Below are positions 11,453 through 20,869 of a stretch of 64,000 nt of DNA, in pieces. The DNA lies in the NCBI GenBank assembly GCA_943789445.1, contig CALSUC010000001.1, forward strand, positions 620,001 to 684,000. The letters are read 5' to 3'. Each line of letters begins with the position of its first letter. The first letter of the stretch is position 1. The notes beneath the pieces are model-generated. The model had not been told where the DNA came from. It did no database searches and was given only the letters and a program-made list of their open reading frames with translations. This DNA comes from UBA4575 sp002386945. GTDB taxonomy: Bacteria; Pseudomonadota; Gammaproteobacteria; UBA4575. Position numbers and translations under genes: made by a program.

Positions 11453-14400
11453 TTAAGTGTTAAGGCTAAGGTCGACTAAGAACGGACCATGCGTGAACAA
11501 GATGCTACCGCGGATACGTCGCTGTGGATAAATTGGCGCCAATGCCTGCGCATATTGTTGCAGCTGTGCAAGGTGTTTCAGAGCCTCTGATTGTGCTGTT
11601 TGTTGGTCTTTAAGTGGCTCTGTTTTATAGTCGATAATATGGATTTCATCGTGGTCGACAATGAGGCGGTCAATAATAAATACCCCCTGTCGTTGGCTAT
11701 GTGCAGAGGCAATTGATAGCTCATTAAAGGCCTGTTGAGTTGATTTCAGTTGAAAAACCTCTGCGTTTGCTGGGTCTTGAATACAGTTTTGCGCCTCGCT
11801 CAGGATGGCAGCATAGTCTAAAGTTTGTGCGCCATAACGGGTCTCTAGGCGAAGCAGGCAATCTGCCGGTGATAAGCTGGATGCTTGGCTCATCCACTCC
11901 AAACATTGATGCAAGACGATGCCGCGTAGGCGTGCTATTTCATCACCTACACGCTCAGTCGTTGCAGTTTGTTGACTGAGCTTTGGTGTTAACTTCTGTG
12001 TGATTATCTTATCCAGTTTTGATGTCGTTATCACAGGCGCAGTTGCGCTATTCACTGGCAGTGGACTCAGTTCAGGTCTGTTCTCACTTTGTTTCTGCCA
12101 CAGTGACTGATGATCATCGTCTTCAGTAAGCCAGGCAGCCTGCATCAGGCTATGCCAGCTTTCACCCTTGTTACTAGGCGTAATACATCCGGTAACAATC
12201 AATGCTTGGCAGCTGCGAGTGATCGCGACATAGAGCAAATTCAATTCTTCTGCTTGTTTTAATTGGCTAGCATTTTTTAAATCACTGATGCTTGCTGTTC
12301 TCTTACTCTTAGGCCCAGCCAACAAGAAATGGCTAGGTCGATCTGCTTCTACCGGCCAATCACAGAGTGCAGTGTAGTGATCACTTTCGGTCTTGCGCGG
12401 GCCTGTATTGGCTAAAAAGACGATTGGTGACTCTAATCCCTTGGCTGAATGTATGGTCATGATATTCACACAGTTTTGTGTCTGTGCACTGAGCTCAGCG
12501 ATTGGTTGAGTTTCCTCAAAGTAACGCAGGAAACTTTGAATGCTAGGGTAGCGACCACTATTCGCTTCTAGGCTGATATTTAGGAATTGCTGTAATCGTG
12601 CGATGACTTGCTCGTTATCATGCAGGGGTACAGCTTGGCGATAACGGGTAATCAGCTCGCGTTGTTCAAAGATCGTATTTAATAAATCGTGTACCGGTAT
12701 GTGATCGGCCAGCGCCTGCCACTCAACTAAAGTGCTATGAGCCTGTTTCAAACTATCTTGCTCATTACCTTCATTACTCGCGCTATATGCCGCCAGTTTG
12801 TGAGTCCAATGTTTGGCTTCATACGCCTGCAGTTGTAATAGCTGGCTGTCTTCGATATTGAATATTGGACTCTTGAGGACATGGCCTAAGGCAATATCAT
12901 TCAGCGGGTTCTTTAAAATCTGCAATAGGGCTAGCAGGTCTTTGATTTCTAAATAATCGGCGAGCCTAGTCTTGCTGTCAGCTAGGAAGGGGATGCCAAT
13001 CTCGTTCATGCCTAGTTTAAGTTCATTCAGCTTACTTCGATTGCGTAGCAGAATGAGGACATCGCTATAACCTGCGGCACGATAGTGACCATCGTCAAAT
13101 ACCGGGGTTTCTTCATCGATTAATGCCTGAATGCGTTTGGCAATCAGACGGCCTTCTTCAAGATAGACCGACTCCTCAATCTCAACCTTGGCCTCTAGTA
13201 AGGGATTGCGAAAAGTGATCTCACTCGTCGGCTGCGCCTGTTTTGGCAGCTTTTCCTGCTCAATAAGAGGATGGATTTCGAGCATGCCCCAGCGATCGCT
13301 ATGCTGGCATTGGTGCGTGCTAAAGGCTGGGAAACGGCTGGCAAGGCGAGTGAATAGGCTGTTGACGGCATCGATGATGATCGCTGCCGAGCGCCAAGAG
13401 TGGTCATTATTGAAATGCTGGCTGCCATATTCTCGTTGTGACCACTCGTTTGCATATTGTTGGATGCTGGAGTTGGCACCACGGAAACCATAAATCGACT
13501 GTTTTACATCACCGACTAAAAATAGGCTTGCTGGGTCCAGTGTCTCGCTCAATTGCTCCTTAGAGGAGAGCAGTAGCGGCTGCAGGAACTGCCACTGGAT
13601 CGGGTTGGTATCTTGAAATTCATCGACTAAATAATGTCGAATACGCATACCTAGTTTGTATTGCACCCACAGTGCTTGTCCTTGATCACGTAATAATCGA
13701 AAGGTCTCCCACTCCAAGTCGGAAAAATCGACTACACCCTGTTCGCGCTTAAGTGCTTGGAAGATCTCGATCAGACGTTGGCCACAGTAAAACCAAGCGG
13801 CACTGACACGGCGGTAAACCTTGCGTTGTTGTGTCTCAATCGCTAGATCTAAATTGGCCTTGAGTAGGGCGATATCGTCTAAGCACTGCTCAGCGATCTC
13901 TGTGCCAACCTTCTTGATTAAGGGTTTAGACAGCTTATGAGGACTGCGTTCTTTGTCGTCCTTGGTGTAGAAAACGTTAGATAGCTTGAGAAGACGCTGA
14001 TCTAGCGCTAGGTCAGCGTCAATGAAACGTTCAATCTCTAGTGCAAAGCCCTGTTGGGTGGCGCTACTGTGCCGAAAAACCTCAGCAACTTGCTTGCCGG
14101 CCCTGATCAATTCGTGTTCTGAGGCGAATGGCTCTAGTTCTTCATGCTGTTGATCTAGACAGTGCATGGCGTGGTCTAAATTGTGGCCATCGATGAAGCT
14201 GCGCCATTCATTCTGCTTGTCTAAAAATAGCTTAAGCAGGTCGCCTAATGTGGCATAACTGGTGCACCACTGGGCTAAACAGGTGATTTCTTCAGATAAT
14301 TTCTGCTCATTTGCCTGCTCACTGAGACGCAATAAGCGATTAAACGCCAGGTTTTGTAGTGGCGCGACCTCTTCACACAGTTCAAAGCCGGTTGCTAATG

Positions 14401-14791
14401 CCGATTCCAATGGGAAGGCATGGACAATATCCTCACAAAAGGCATGAAAGGTACTGATGCGTATATTTTGATCAGCAAACAGCACACGCTCGTAGAGATC
14501 GCGAGCCAAGGCGATTTGTGTCTGATCTGCTGGTTCATTAATCGCAATTAAGGCCGCACGCAGCCTATCTTCGTCCCATTGCGCCCAGTTTTGCAGGGTG
14601 CTGTGCAAGCGTTGACGCATCTCGGCAGCCCCTTTACGGGTGAAGGTGATGGCGAGGATGTGTTGTGGTTCAGCGCCAGCCAGTAACAGTCGGCAGATAC
14701 GGGTAATCAGTAGATAGGTCTTGCCTGAACCGGCCGATGCAAATATATTTGCATTCGTTTGTGGCTGGGTAGCATCGATTAAACTGCTCAT
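11453..14791 (-). CDS. addA: AddA-type UvrD-family helicase with C-terminal nuclease domain
   Basis: A 1112-residue superfamily 1A helicase-nuclease. Walker A (ASAGSGKT, about 18-25), TFTRKGAAEMRQR, VDEFQDTNPIQW, VGDVKQSIYGFRGA, MTIHSAKGLESPIVFL and LLYVAITRS give the full UvrD motif set. The C-terminus has a PD-(D/E)XK nuclease pattern: RGIVLHQCLEWM, then IIDRLIVDHDEIHIIDYKTEP and a QLQQYAQAL helix. These features fit AddA (or RecB-like) double-strand-break processing. No addB or recC/recD is adjacent: parE lies upstream in the opposite direction and dsbC is downstream. AddA versus RecB is inferred from the N-terminus and length. Confidence 0.82.
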   Translation of the reverse strand: MSSLIDATQPQTNANIFASAGSGKTYLLITRICRLLLAGAEPQHILAITFTRKGAAEMRQRLHSTLQNWAQWDEDRLRAALIAINEPADQTQIALARDLYERVLFADQNIRISTFHAFCEDIVHAFPLESALATGFELCEEVAPLQNLAFNRLLRLSEQANEQKLSEEITCLAQWCTSYATLGDLLKLFLDKQNEWRSFIDGHNLDHAMHCLDQQHEELEPFASEHELIRAGKQVAEVFRHSSATQQGFALEIERFIDADLALDQRLLKLSNVFYTKDDKERSPHKLSKPLIKKVGTEIAEQCLDDIALLKANLDLAIETQQRKVYRRVSAAWFYCGQRLIEIFQALKREQGVVDFSDLEWETFRLLRDQGQALWVQYKLGMRIRHYLVDEFQDTNPIQWQFLQPLLLSSKEQLSETLDPASLFLVGDVKQSIYGFRGANSSIQQYANEWSQREYGSQHFNNDHSWRSAAIIIDAVNSLFTRLASRFPAFSTHQCQHSDRWGMLEIHPLIEQEKLPKQAQPTSEITFRNPLLEAKVEIEESVYLEEGRLIAKRIQALIDEETPVFDDGHYRAAGYSDVLILLRNRSKLNELKLGMNEIGIPFLADSKTRLADYLEIKDLLALLQILKNPLNDIALGHVLKSPIFNIEDSQLLQLQAYEAKHWTHKLAAYSASNEGNEQDSLKQAHSTLVEWQALADHIPVHDLLNTIFEQRELITRYRQAVPLHDNEQVIARLQQFLNISLEANSGRYPSIQSFLRYFEETQPIAELSAQTQNCVNIMTIHSAKGLESPIVFLANTGPRKTESDHYTALCDWPVEADRPSHFLLAGPKSKRTASISDLKNASQLKQAEELNLLYVAITRSCQALIVTGCITPSNKGESWHSLMQAAWLTEDDDHQSLWQKQSENRPELSPLPVNSATAPVITTSKLDKIITQKLTPKLSQQTATTERVGDEIARLRGIVLHQCLEWMSQASSLSPADCLLRLETRYGAQTLDYAAILSEAQNCIQDPANAEVFQLKSTQQAFNELSIASAHSQRQGVFIIDRLIVDHDEIHIIDYKTEPLKDQQTAQSEALKHLAQLQQYAQALAPIYPQRRIRGSILFTHGPFLVDLSLNT

Positions 14792-14970
14792 GATTTAGCA
14801 CCAAAGATCAAGGGATGCTTTCTGCTTTCAGTTTCGTATACACTAGCCAGCGCATGCGGGACTTGCTGTGTGGTGTCCCTGCTGCTTGTGGAAGTGTGCT
14901 GCTTGATATGATCGACTGTCCGCATTCTGAATTCTTATTTTTTTGAAAAAGCGCTGCTAACTGAGTTCCT

Positions 14971-16854
14971 ATGGCTAAAGACTATGATGCTGCATCCATC
15001 GAGGTATTAAGTGGCCTCGACCCAGTGCGTAAACGTCCTGGGATGTACACCGATACTGCGCGACCTAACCATTTGGCGCAAGAAATTATTGATAATAGTG
15101 TCGATGAGGCACTTGCTGGCCATGCCAGTACGATCGAAGTGCAACTATTTAAGGATGGTTCCCTGCAAGTCACTGATGATGGCCGTGGTATGCCGGTCGA
15201 TCTGCACCCTGAACAAAAGAAACCGGGTGTCGAGGTGATTTTAAGTACGCTACACGCTGGCGGAAAGTTCTCGAATAAAAACTACGAATTCTCAGGCGGC
15301 CTACACGGTGTCGGTGTCTCTGTCGTAAATGCCTTATCGACACGTCTAGAGGTCTGGGTGCGTCGCGATGGTCAGGAATACATGATGGCCTTTGCCGGTG
15401 GTGAAAAGGCCGAAGACCTAAAGCCAGTCGGTACGGTAGCTAAACGCATCACTGGTACGACCCTACGGTTTTGGCCAGATCCACAATACTTCGATAGCGT
15501 TAAATACTCGACCCCGAAACTGCTGCATGTGTTGCGCGCCAAGGCAGTACTTTGCCCCGGTCTACGGATTGGTTTTACCGATGAAAATGGTGAGCGCCAA
15601 GAATGGTTTTATGAAGACGGTTTAAGAGATTATTTGTCACAGGCCCTATCGGATGCGGAATGTCAGCCGGCTGAGCCTATTTATGCGGAATATAACGCCA
15701 ACAATGAGGCCGCAGCCTGGGCCCTACAATGGACTACTGAAAGCGGTGAATGGATTGCAGAGAGCTACGTTAATCTGATCCCTACGGTACAGGGTGGCAC
15801 CCATGTGAATGGCTTACGTAGTGGTATTACTGATGCCATTCGTGAATTTTGTGACACGCGTAAATTAACCCCTAGAGGGGTTAAGATTGCCCCGGATGAT
15901 GTGTGGCAAAATCTTGCTTACGTCTTATCAGTGAAGATGCAAGATCCACAATTTGCAGGTCAAACAAAAGAACGCCTAGGTTCGCGTGAAAGCGCCGCCT
16001 TTGTTGCTACAGCCGTGAAGGACTCCCTCACACTGTGGTTGCATCAAAACCTAGAGTCAGCCGAAGCGTTGGCCTTATTGATTATTCAAAACGCTGAAAA
16101 ACGAATGCGTGCGATGAAAAAAGTCGTGCGTAAACGAGTCAGTGCAGGGCCGGCTTTACCCGGTAAATTGGCCGACTGTAGTTCACAGGATATTAATCGT
16201 AGTGAATTGTTCTTGGTTGAGGGTGATTCAGCTGGCGGCTCGGCTAAACAGGCGAGAGAACGTGATTTTCAGGCAATCATGCCGCTACGAGGTAAGATTC
16301 TAAACAGTTGGGAAGTCCCCTCTGAGCAAGTACTTGCCTCACAAGAAGTCCACGATATTGCAATTGCTATTGGTGTTGATCCGGGTGAAACCGATCTGAG
16401 TAAACTGCGCTATGGCAAGATCTGTGTCCTGGCCGATGCGGATTCAGATGGCCTGCATATTTCAACCCTGCTCTGTGCCTTATTCTTACGCCATTTCCCG
16501 GCCTTGATTGAAGCTGGGCATATCCATATTGCGATGCCGCCATTGTTTCGTATTGATTCCGGTAAAGAGGTGTTTTATGCCTTAGATGACGCAGAGCGAC
16601 AAGTGATCCTGGATCGTTTAGCAGACGAAAAGAAAAAGGCTAAAATCAGCATTACACGTTTTAAAGGCCTGGGCGAAATGAACCCCGGACAACTGCGTGA
16701 ATCGACCATGTCACCTTCGACGCGACGATTAGTTCAACTAACAATGGAAGAGGGTGACAATACCTATCCGATGATGGACATGCTGCTAGCGAAGAAGCGC
16801 GTGCAAGATCGTAAAAAATGGTTAGAAGAGAAAGGCAATCTCGCTGAGGTATAA
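14971..16854 (+). CDS. parE: DNA topoisomerase IV subunit B
   Basis: ParE is the ATPase subunit of topoisomerase IV, which decatenates sister chromosomes. The 627-residue length matches ParE and excludes the longer GyrB of gammaproteobacteria. The GHKL ATPase domain shows DNSVDEALAGHA, DDGRGMPVD and SGGLHGVGVSVVNAL; the Toprim domain shows LVEGDSAGGSAKQARE and DADSDGLHI. It starts at ATG 14971, divergent from addA across 179 bp, and is followed 45 bp later by parC. Confidence 0.97.
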   Translation: MAKDYDAASIEVLSGLDPVRKRPGMYTDTARPNHLAQEIIDNSVDEALAGHASTIEVQLFKDGSLQVTDDGRGMPVDLHPEQKKPGVEVILSTLHAGGKFSNKNYEFSGGLHGVGVSVVNALSTRLEVWVRRDGQEYMMAFAGGEKAEDLKPVGTVAKRITGTTLRFWPDPQYFDSVKYSTPKLLHVLRAKAVLCPGLRIGFTDENGERQEWFYEDGLRDYLSQALSDAECQPAEPIYAEYNANNEAAAWALQWTTESGEWIAESYVNLIPTVQGGTHVNGLRSGITDAIREFCDTRKLTPRGVKIAPDDVWQNLAYVLSVKMQDPQFAGQTKERLGSRESAAFVATAVKDSLTLWLHQNLESAEALALLIIQNAEKRMRAMKKVVRKRVSAGPALPGKLADCSSQDINRSELFLVEGDSAGGSAKQARERDFQAIMPLRGKILNSWEVPSEQVLASQEVHDIAIAIGVDPGETDLSKLRYGKICVLADADSDGLHISTLLCALFLRHFPALIEAGHIHIAMPPLFRIDSGKEVFYALDDAERQVILDRLADEKKKAKISITRFKGLGEMNPGQLRESTMSPSTRRLVQLTMEEGDNTYPMMDMLLAKKRVQDRKKWLEEKGNLAEV

Positions 16855-16899
16855 CGTAAGTTAGCCGTGTTAATGAATCTGAGTAAGTGATAACAGACT

Positions 16900-19158
16900 A
16901 TGAGTGACAATCTAGAATTTGATTATGGCGATGTCGAACGTTTGCCACTGCATACGTTTACCGAAAAAGCCTATCTCGACTACTCCATGTACGTCATCTT
17001 GGATCGGGCCTTGCCGCAAATTGGTGATGGCTTGAAGCCAGTACAAAGACGTATTGTCTATGCCATGTCTGAATTAGGTTTGTCAGCGACATCAAAGCCT
17101 AAAAAATCGGCACGGACAGTGGGTGATGTGATCGGTAAATTCCATCCACATGGTGATAGCGCATGCTACGAAGCCATGGTCTTGATGGCACAGTCATTTT
17201 CTTATCGTTATCCTCTGGTGCAGGGACAGGGTAACTGGGGTTCTACGGATGATCCCAAGTCCTTTGCTGCCATGCGATATACCGAATCACGTCTCACTGG
17301 CTATGCCAAAAATCTGCTACAAGAGCTAGGGCAGGGCACGGTTGATTGGGCGCCTAATTTTGATGGCACATTGCAAGAGCCGATCGTGTTGCCGGCACGT
17401 CTGCCTAATATTCTGCTGAATGGTTCTATGGGTATCGCAGTTGGCATGTCGACCGACATTCCACCGCATAACTTGACTGAAGTGGTCTCTGCCTGCATCC
17501 ATTTATTGGATAACCCGAAAGCGACTGTCGACGAATTATGTCAATTCGTAACGGCACCAGATTACCCATCAGATGGCGAGATCATTACCAGCGCAGAAGA
17601 CATCCGCAGTATTTACACGACCGGTGGTGGTCAGATAAAGATGCGCTCGGTTTATCACAAAGAGACGCAGGGCATCATCATTACGGCGCTGCCGTACCAA
17701 GTATCAGGCTCGCGTGTGCAAGAGCAGATTGCGCAGCAGATGAACGCCAAGAAACTACCGATGGTAGAAGACCTACGTGATGAATCGGATCATGAAAATC
17801 CAGTTCGCTTAGTGATTATGCCGCGTAGCAACCGAATCGATGTTGATGCCTTGATGTTGCATTTATTTGCGACCACCGATCTTGAACGTAGTTACCGTAT
17901 CAATATGAATATTGTTGGCATTAACGGCCGACCGCAGGTGAAAGACCTGCGCATGATCCTAACTGAGTGGTTGCAGTTCCGTACCACTACCGTGACACGT
18001 AAGCTGCAGTGGCGTTTAAACGGTGTCAACGAACGTCTACATATCTTAGAAGGCTTGCTTGTCGCCTATCTCAATCTGGATGAGATTATTACGATTATTC
18101 GTACTGAAGATAAACCTAAGCAGGAATTGATACAGCGCTTTGAGCTGTCTGATATCCAAGCCGAAGCGATTCTAGAGATCAAACTACGTCGCTTGGCCAA
18201 GCTAGAAGAAATCAAGATTCGCGGCGAAGTAGATGAGCTGAATATAGAGCGCGACTACCTAGAAAAAACCTTGGGTTCCAGTGCGCGTCTCAAGACCTTG
18301 ATCAAAAAAGAACTGAACGAAGATTTAGAGACCTATGGTGATAAACGTCGCTCACAGGTGGTAAAACGTATCGCTGCACAGCCTCTAGATGAAACACAAT
18401 TAATGCCAGTCGAGCCGCTGACTGTGATCCTATCTGAGCGTGGCTGGGTGCGTGCCGGTAAGGGGCATGATGTTGATGCGCGCGGCTTGAACTATAAAAA
18501 TGGTGATGCCTATCAAGCGCATGTCTATGCCCGTAGTAACCAACAACTGGTCTTCCTTGATAGCAAAGGCCGAGGCTACACCCTGTTGGCTAGTAGCCTA
18601 CCTTCAGCACGTGGTCAGGGTGAATCCTTGAGTGGGCGCTTTAATCCAGCCGACGGTGCTAGCTTTATAGGTATTATGAGTGGTGCACCAGAACAGCAGT
18701 ATTTCATGGCAACGACCTTCGGTTATGGTTTTGTTTGCACCCTGTCTGATCTGTATTCACGCAATAAGGCCGGTAAGAAGATTATTAATGTACCGGATGG
18801 TGCCAGTATCCTGCCGCCAGTGCCGGTATCTTCGTTGAAAGAAGATCAACTGCTCTCGATATCCAGTGAAGGCTTTATGTTGCTCAGCCCTGTCTCTGAC
18901 TTCCCACTACTAGCCAAGGGTAAAGGTGTCAAAGTCATGAATATCCCATCGGCGAAACTGAAGTCGGGTGAGGAATTGATGGATCATTTCTCTGTCGTTG
19001 CTAAAGGCGATATCGCCACAGTCCATTGTGGTAAGAAGCATAAGAATATGAAGACCGCTGAACTGCAAGACTATGCCGCCGAGCGTGGGCGTAGAGGCAA
19101 GAAGCTAGCGCGTGGTTACCAAGCGGTTGATAGCCTTGAGATTGAACGCAAAAAATAG
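16900..19158 (+). CDS. parC: DNA topoisomerase IV subunit A
   Basis: ParC is the DNA-cleaving subunit of topoisomerase IV. The 752-residue protein contains the winged-helix domain with the catalytic Tyr at about 127 (AAMRYTESRL), a coiled-coil arm (about 350-480) and the C-terminal beta-pinwheel. The quinolone-resistance region reads HPHGDSACYEAM with Ser87 and Glu91, equivalent to E. coli Ser80 and Glu84, so it looks wild type. It follows parE by 45 bp and is probably cotranscribed. Confidence 0.97.
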   Translation: MSDNLEFDYGDVERLPLHTFTEKAYLDYSMYVILDRALPQIGDGLKPVQRRIVYAMSELGLSATSKPKKSARTVGDVIGKFHPHGDSACYEAMVLMAQSFSYRYPLVQGQGNWGSTDDPKSFAAMRYTESRLTGYAKNLLQELGQGTVDWAPNFDGTLQEPIVLPARLPNILLNGSMGIAVGMSTDIPPHNLTEVVSACIHLLDNPKATVDELCQFVTAPDYPSDGEIITSAEDIRSIYTTGGGQIKMRSVYHKETQGIIITALPYQVSGSRVQEQIAQQMNAKKLPMVEDLRDESDHENPVRLVIMPRSNRIDVDALMLHLFATTDLERSYRINMNIVGINGRPQVKDLRMILTEWLQFRTTTVTRKLQWRLNGVNERLHILEGLLVAYLNLDEIITIIRTEDKPKQELIQRFELSDIQAEAILEIKLRRLAKLEEIKIRGEVDELNIERDYLEKTLGSSARLKTLIKKELNEDLETYGDKRRSQVVKRIAAQPLDETQLMPVEPLTVILSERGWVRAGKGHDVDARGLNYKNGDAYQAHVYARSNQQLVFLDSKGRGYTLLASSLPSARGQGESLSGRFNPADGASFIGIMSGAPEQQYFMATTFGYGFVCTLSDLYSRNKAGKKIINVPDGASILPPVPVSSLKEDQLLSISSEGFMLLSPVSDFPLLAKGKGVKVMNIPSAKLKSGEELMDHFSVVAKGDIATVHCGKKHKNMKTAELQDYAAERGRRGKKLARGYQAVDSLEIERKK

Positions 19159-19214
19159 AATTAAGTCCTAAACATAGATAGTTAGAATAGATAGATAAGC
19201 ATTAAGGAGTAGAG

Positions 19215-20105
19215 ATGTTTTCTCGTATTGCTTTATTTTTAGCGGCCAACTTCGGCGTGTTGACGGTGCTCAGCGTCTCATCACGTGTCTTTGGCCTAGA
19301 GCATTGGTTGGCACAGCAGGGCATGGCTGGGCAGTTAAATGGTCTAGTGCTGATGTCTTTGTTATTTGGCTTCGGTGGTTCCTTCATCTCTCTCGCTATA
19401 TCTAAATGGATGGCACGTAGAAGCATGGGCGTGCACACCATCCAGCAACCGAGTAATGACAACGAGCGTTGGTTACTAGAGACCGTGGCAGCACAAGCCA
19501 AGGCCGCTAATATTGGTATGCCGGAAGTAGGCATATTTCAATCGCCACAACCGAATGCCTTTGCCACCGGCATGAATAAAAACAACGCCTTAGTTGCCGT
19601 CAGTACTGGCCTATTACAGGCGATGACTGAGAAAGAGGTTGAAGCCGTACTAGCGCATGAAGTCAGTCATGTCGCTAACGGCGACATGATCACCATGGGT
19701 CTGCTACAGGGCGTATTGAATACCTTTGTTATCCTCTTTTCCCGCATCATTGGCATGCTCATCGATCGTGTCGTCTTTAAGATTCAACGAGGCATCGGTC
19801 CAGGCTATTGGATAGGCAGTATTGTCGCTGAGATTGTCTTGGGCATAGTCGCCGCTATGATTGCCAGTTGGTTCTCTAGACGTCGTGAATTCCGTGCCGA
19901 TGCCGGTGGTGCAGAGCTAGCGGGTCGCGACAATATGATTGCTGCATTGCAACGTCTACAAGGTGACCAAGCCCCAGAAGAACTGCCGGGCCAACTCGCT
20001 GCCTTTGGTATTCGCGGTGGTATGGGTAGTGGTTTGAAGAAATTGTTGATGTCACACCCGCCACTAGATCAGCGCATCGCTGCGCTACGTAATATGGGTG
20101 ACTAG
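19215..20105 (+). CDS. htpX: Protease HtpX (M48 family)
   Basis: HtpX is a membrane zinc metalloprotease that degrades misfolded membrane proteins alongside FtsH. The 296-residue protein has two N-terminal membrane segments, the HEVSH zinc motif within LAHEVSHVANGDM, two more hydrophobic segments, and the third-ligand region FRADAGGAELAG. An AAGGAG ribosome site lies a few bases upstream of ATG 19215. The gene ends four bases before the attC-like site that closes the cassette island, so it marks the island's left boundary. Confidence 0.96.
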   Translation: MFSRIALFLAANFGVLTVLSVSSRVFGLEHWLAQQGMAGQLNGLVLMSLLFGFGGSFISLAISKWMARRSMGVHTIQQPSNDNERWLLETVAAQAKAANIGMPEVGIFQSPQPNAFATGMNKNNALVAVSTGLLQAMTEKEVEAVLAHEVSHVANGDMITMGLLQGVLNTFVILFSRIIGMLIDRVVFKIQRGIGPGYWIGSIVAEIVLGIVAAMIASWFSRRREFRADAGGAELAGRDNMIAALQRLQGDQAPEELPGQLAAFGIRGGMGSGLKKLLMSHPPLDQRIAALRNMGD

Positions 20106-20108
20106 ATC

Positions 20109-20168
20109 GACTAACGCCGCCAGCAGAGGCGCAGCTTTGCTGCGTCCTGCTGACTGGCTTTGTTAACT
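20109..20168 (-). other. attC recombination site, terminal cassette
   Basis: On the minus strand the site runs from AGTTAAC (20162-20168) to GTTAGTC (20109-20115), 60 bp. Its centre folds as CGCAGC-AAA-GCTGCG inside CAGCAG/CTGCTG arms with unequal bulges, giving the extrahelical bases expected of attC. The stop codon of the lipoprotein gene lies inside the 5' core. It abuts the end of htpX. Confidence 0.75.
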
Positions 20169-20708
20169 TTGATTAGGTACGCAAGAGATAAAATCTGCAT
20201 CAGCGAATGCCTTTTCAATATTTAGCTTCATAATTTCATTCAATATGCCGAAAGGATTAGCAAATTTTGCAGTCTTTTTCTCTATCTTGTGCACCTTGTT
20301 GTAGCACTCAGAACCTGTGCCATTTGATACGAGGTACTTAACTTCAAGGGTCCAGTCAATGCTATAACCTAAGTCATCAATTAGGAATTCAATTATCTCG
20401 CCAGAAACTACATTGCTAGACTCTTTTACCTTTAATCCAATGAATCGTGATTCAATAAAAAGTGCAGTTTCAAAATACTCATCAACGTTCTTTTCCAATA
20501 AGACACTACCTAAGGCTGTGTTTCTTATTTGGTTAGGCTTTACTTTGGGGTTATTTTCACCTGGGAGATATTTAAAATCACCAACTTTAAGCTCACCCTC
20601 AGCACTCATGGTACTACTTGGAGCATAATTAAGTGTTATAGGCGCATTAGCACAACCTGTCGTGATTGCTATCAGCGCCAAAATTCCAAATAACTTAATC
20701 TTTCTCAT
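20163..20708 (-). CDS. Predicted lipoprotein, cassette-borne
   Basis: A 181-residue protein with a lipoprotein signal peptide: charged MRKIK start, hydrophobic run and lipobox ITTGC, giving Cys19 as the lipidated residue. The mature part begins ANAPITLNYAPSSTMSAEGEL, which resembles the start of YajG-type lipoproteins, and continues as a mixed alpha/beta domain with two Cys. Function is unknown. AAGGAA precedes ATG 20708. The stop codon is within an attC site, so I treat it as gene-cassette cargo; a palindromic repeat lies in its leader. Confidence 0.75.
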   Translation of the reverse strand: MRKIKLFGILALIAITTGCANAPITLNYAPSSTMSAEGELKVGDFKYLPGENNPKVKPNQIRNTALGSVLLEKNVDEYFETALFIESRFIGLKVKESSNVVSGEIIEFLIDDLGYSIDWTLEVKYLVSNGTGSECYNKVHKIEKKTAKFANPFGILNEIMKLNIEKAFADADFISCVPNQS

Positions 20709-20770
20709 ACTTCTTTTCCTTATGCTGTAGCCAAAGATGGCCGATTGATAAATAAAAGTTAATAAATATA

Positions 20771-20797
20771 GATCAATGGAGTCTGGCCCTATTGATT
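20771..20797. repeat. imperfect palindromic repeat, copy A
   Basis: A 27-bp palindrome with arms GATCAAT and ATTGATT around a GGAGTCTGGCCCT centre. It differs from copy C (22159-22185) at one centre position. It lies in the leader of the lipoprotein cassette, just after the preceding attC. Confidence 0.65.
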
Positions 20798-20801
20798 ATA
20801 C

Positions 20802-20858
20802 ATATAACGCTGAAATTCAGCCGCCGCGTTAGCGGTCAGCTGGAATGATTTGTTAGGC
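20802..20858 (-). other. attC recombination site of the DUF6765-like cassette
   Basis: The best-formed attC here, 57 bp. On the minus strand it begins GCCTAAC (20852-20858) and ends GTTATAT (20802-20808). The centre pairs CAGC-TGA-CCGC with GCGG-CG-GCTG across a TAAC loop, leaving unpaired bases on one strand. The stop codon of the upstream gene lies 11 bp before it. Confidence 0.85.
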
Positions 20859-20869
20859 ATTTTTTAAAA

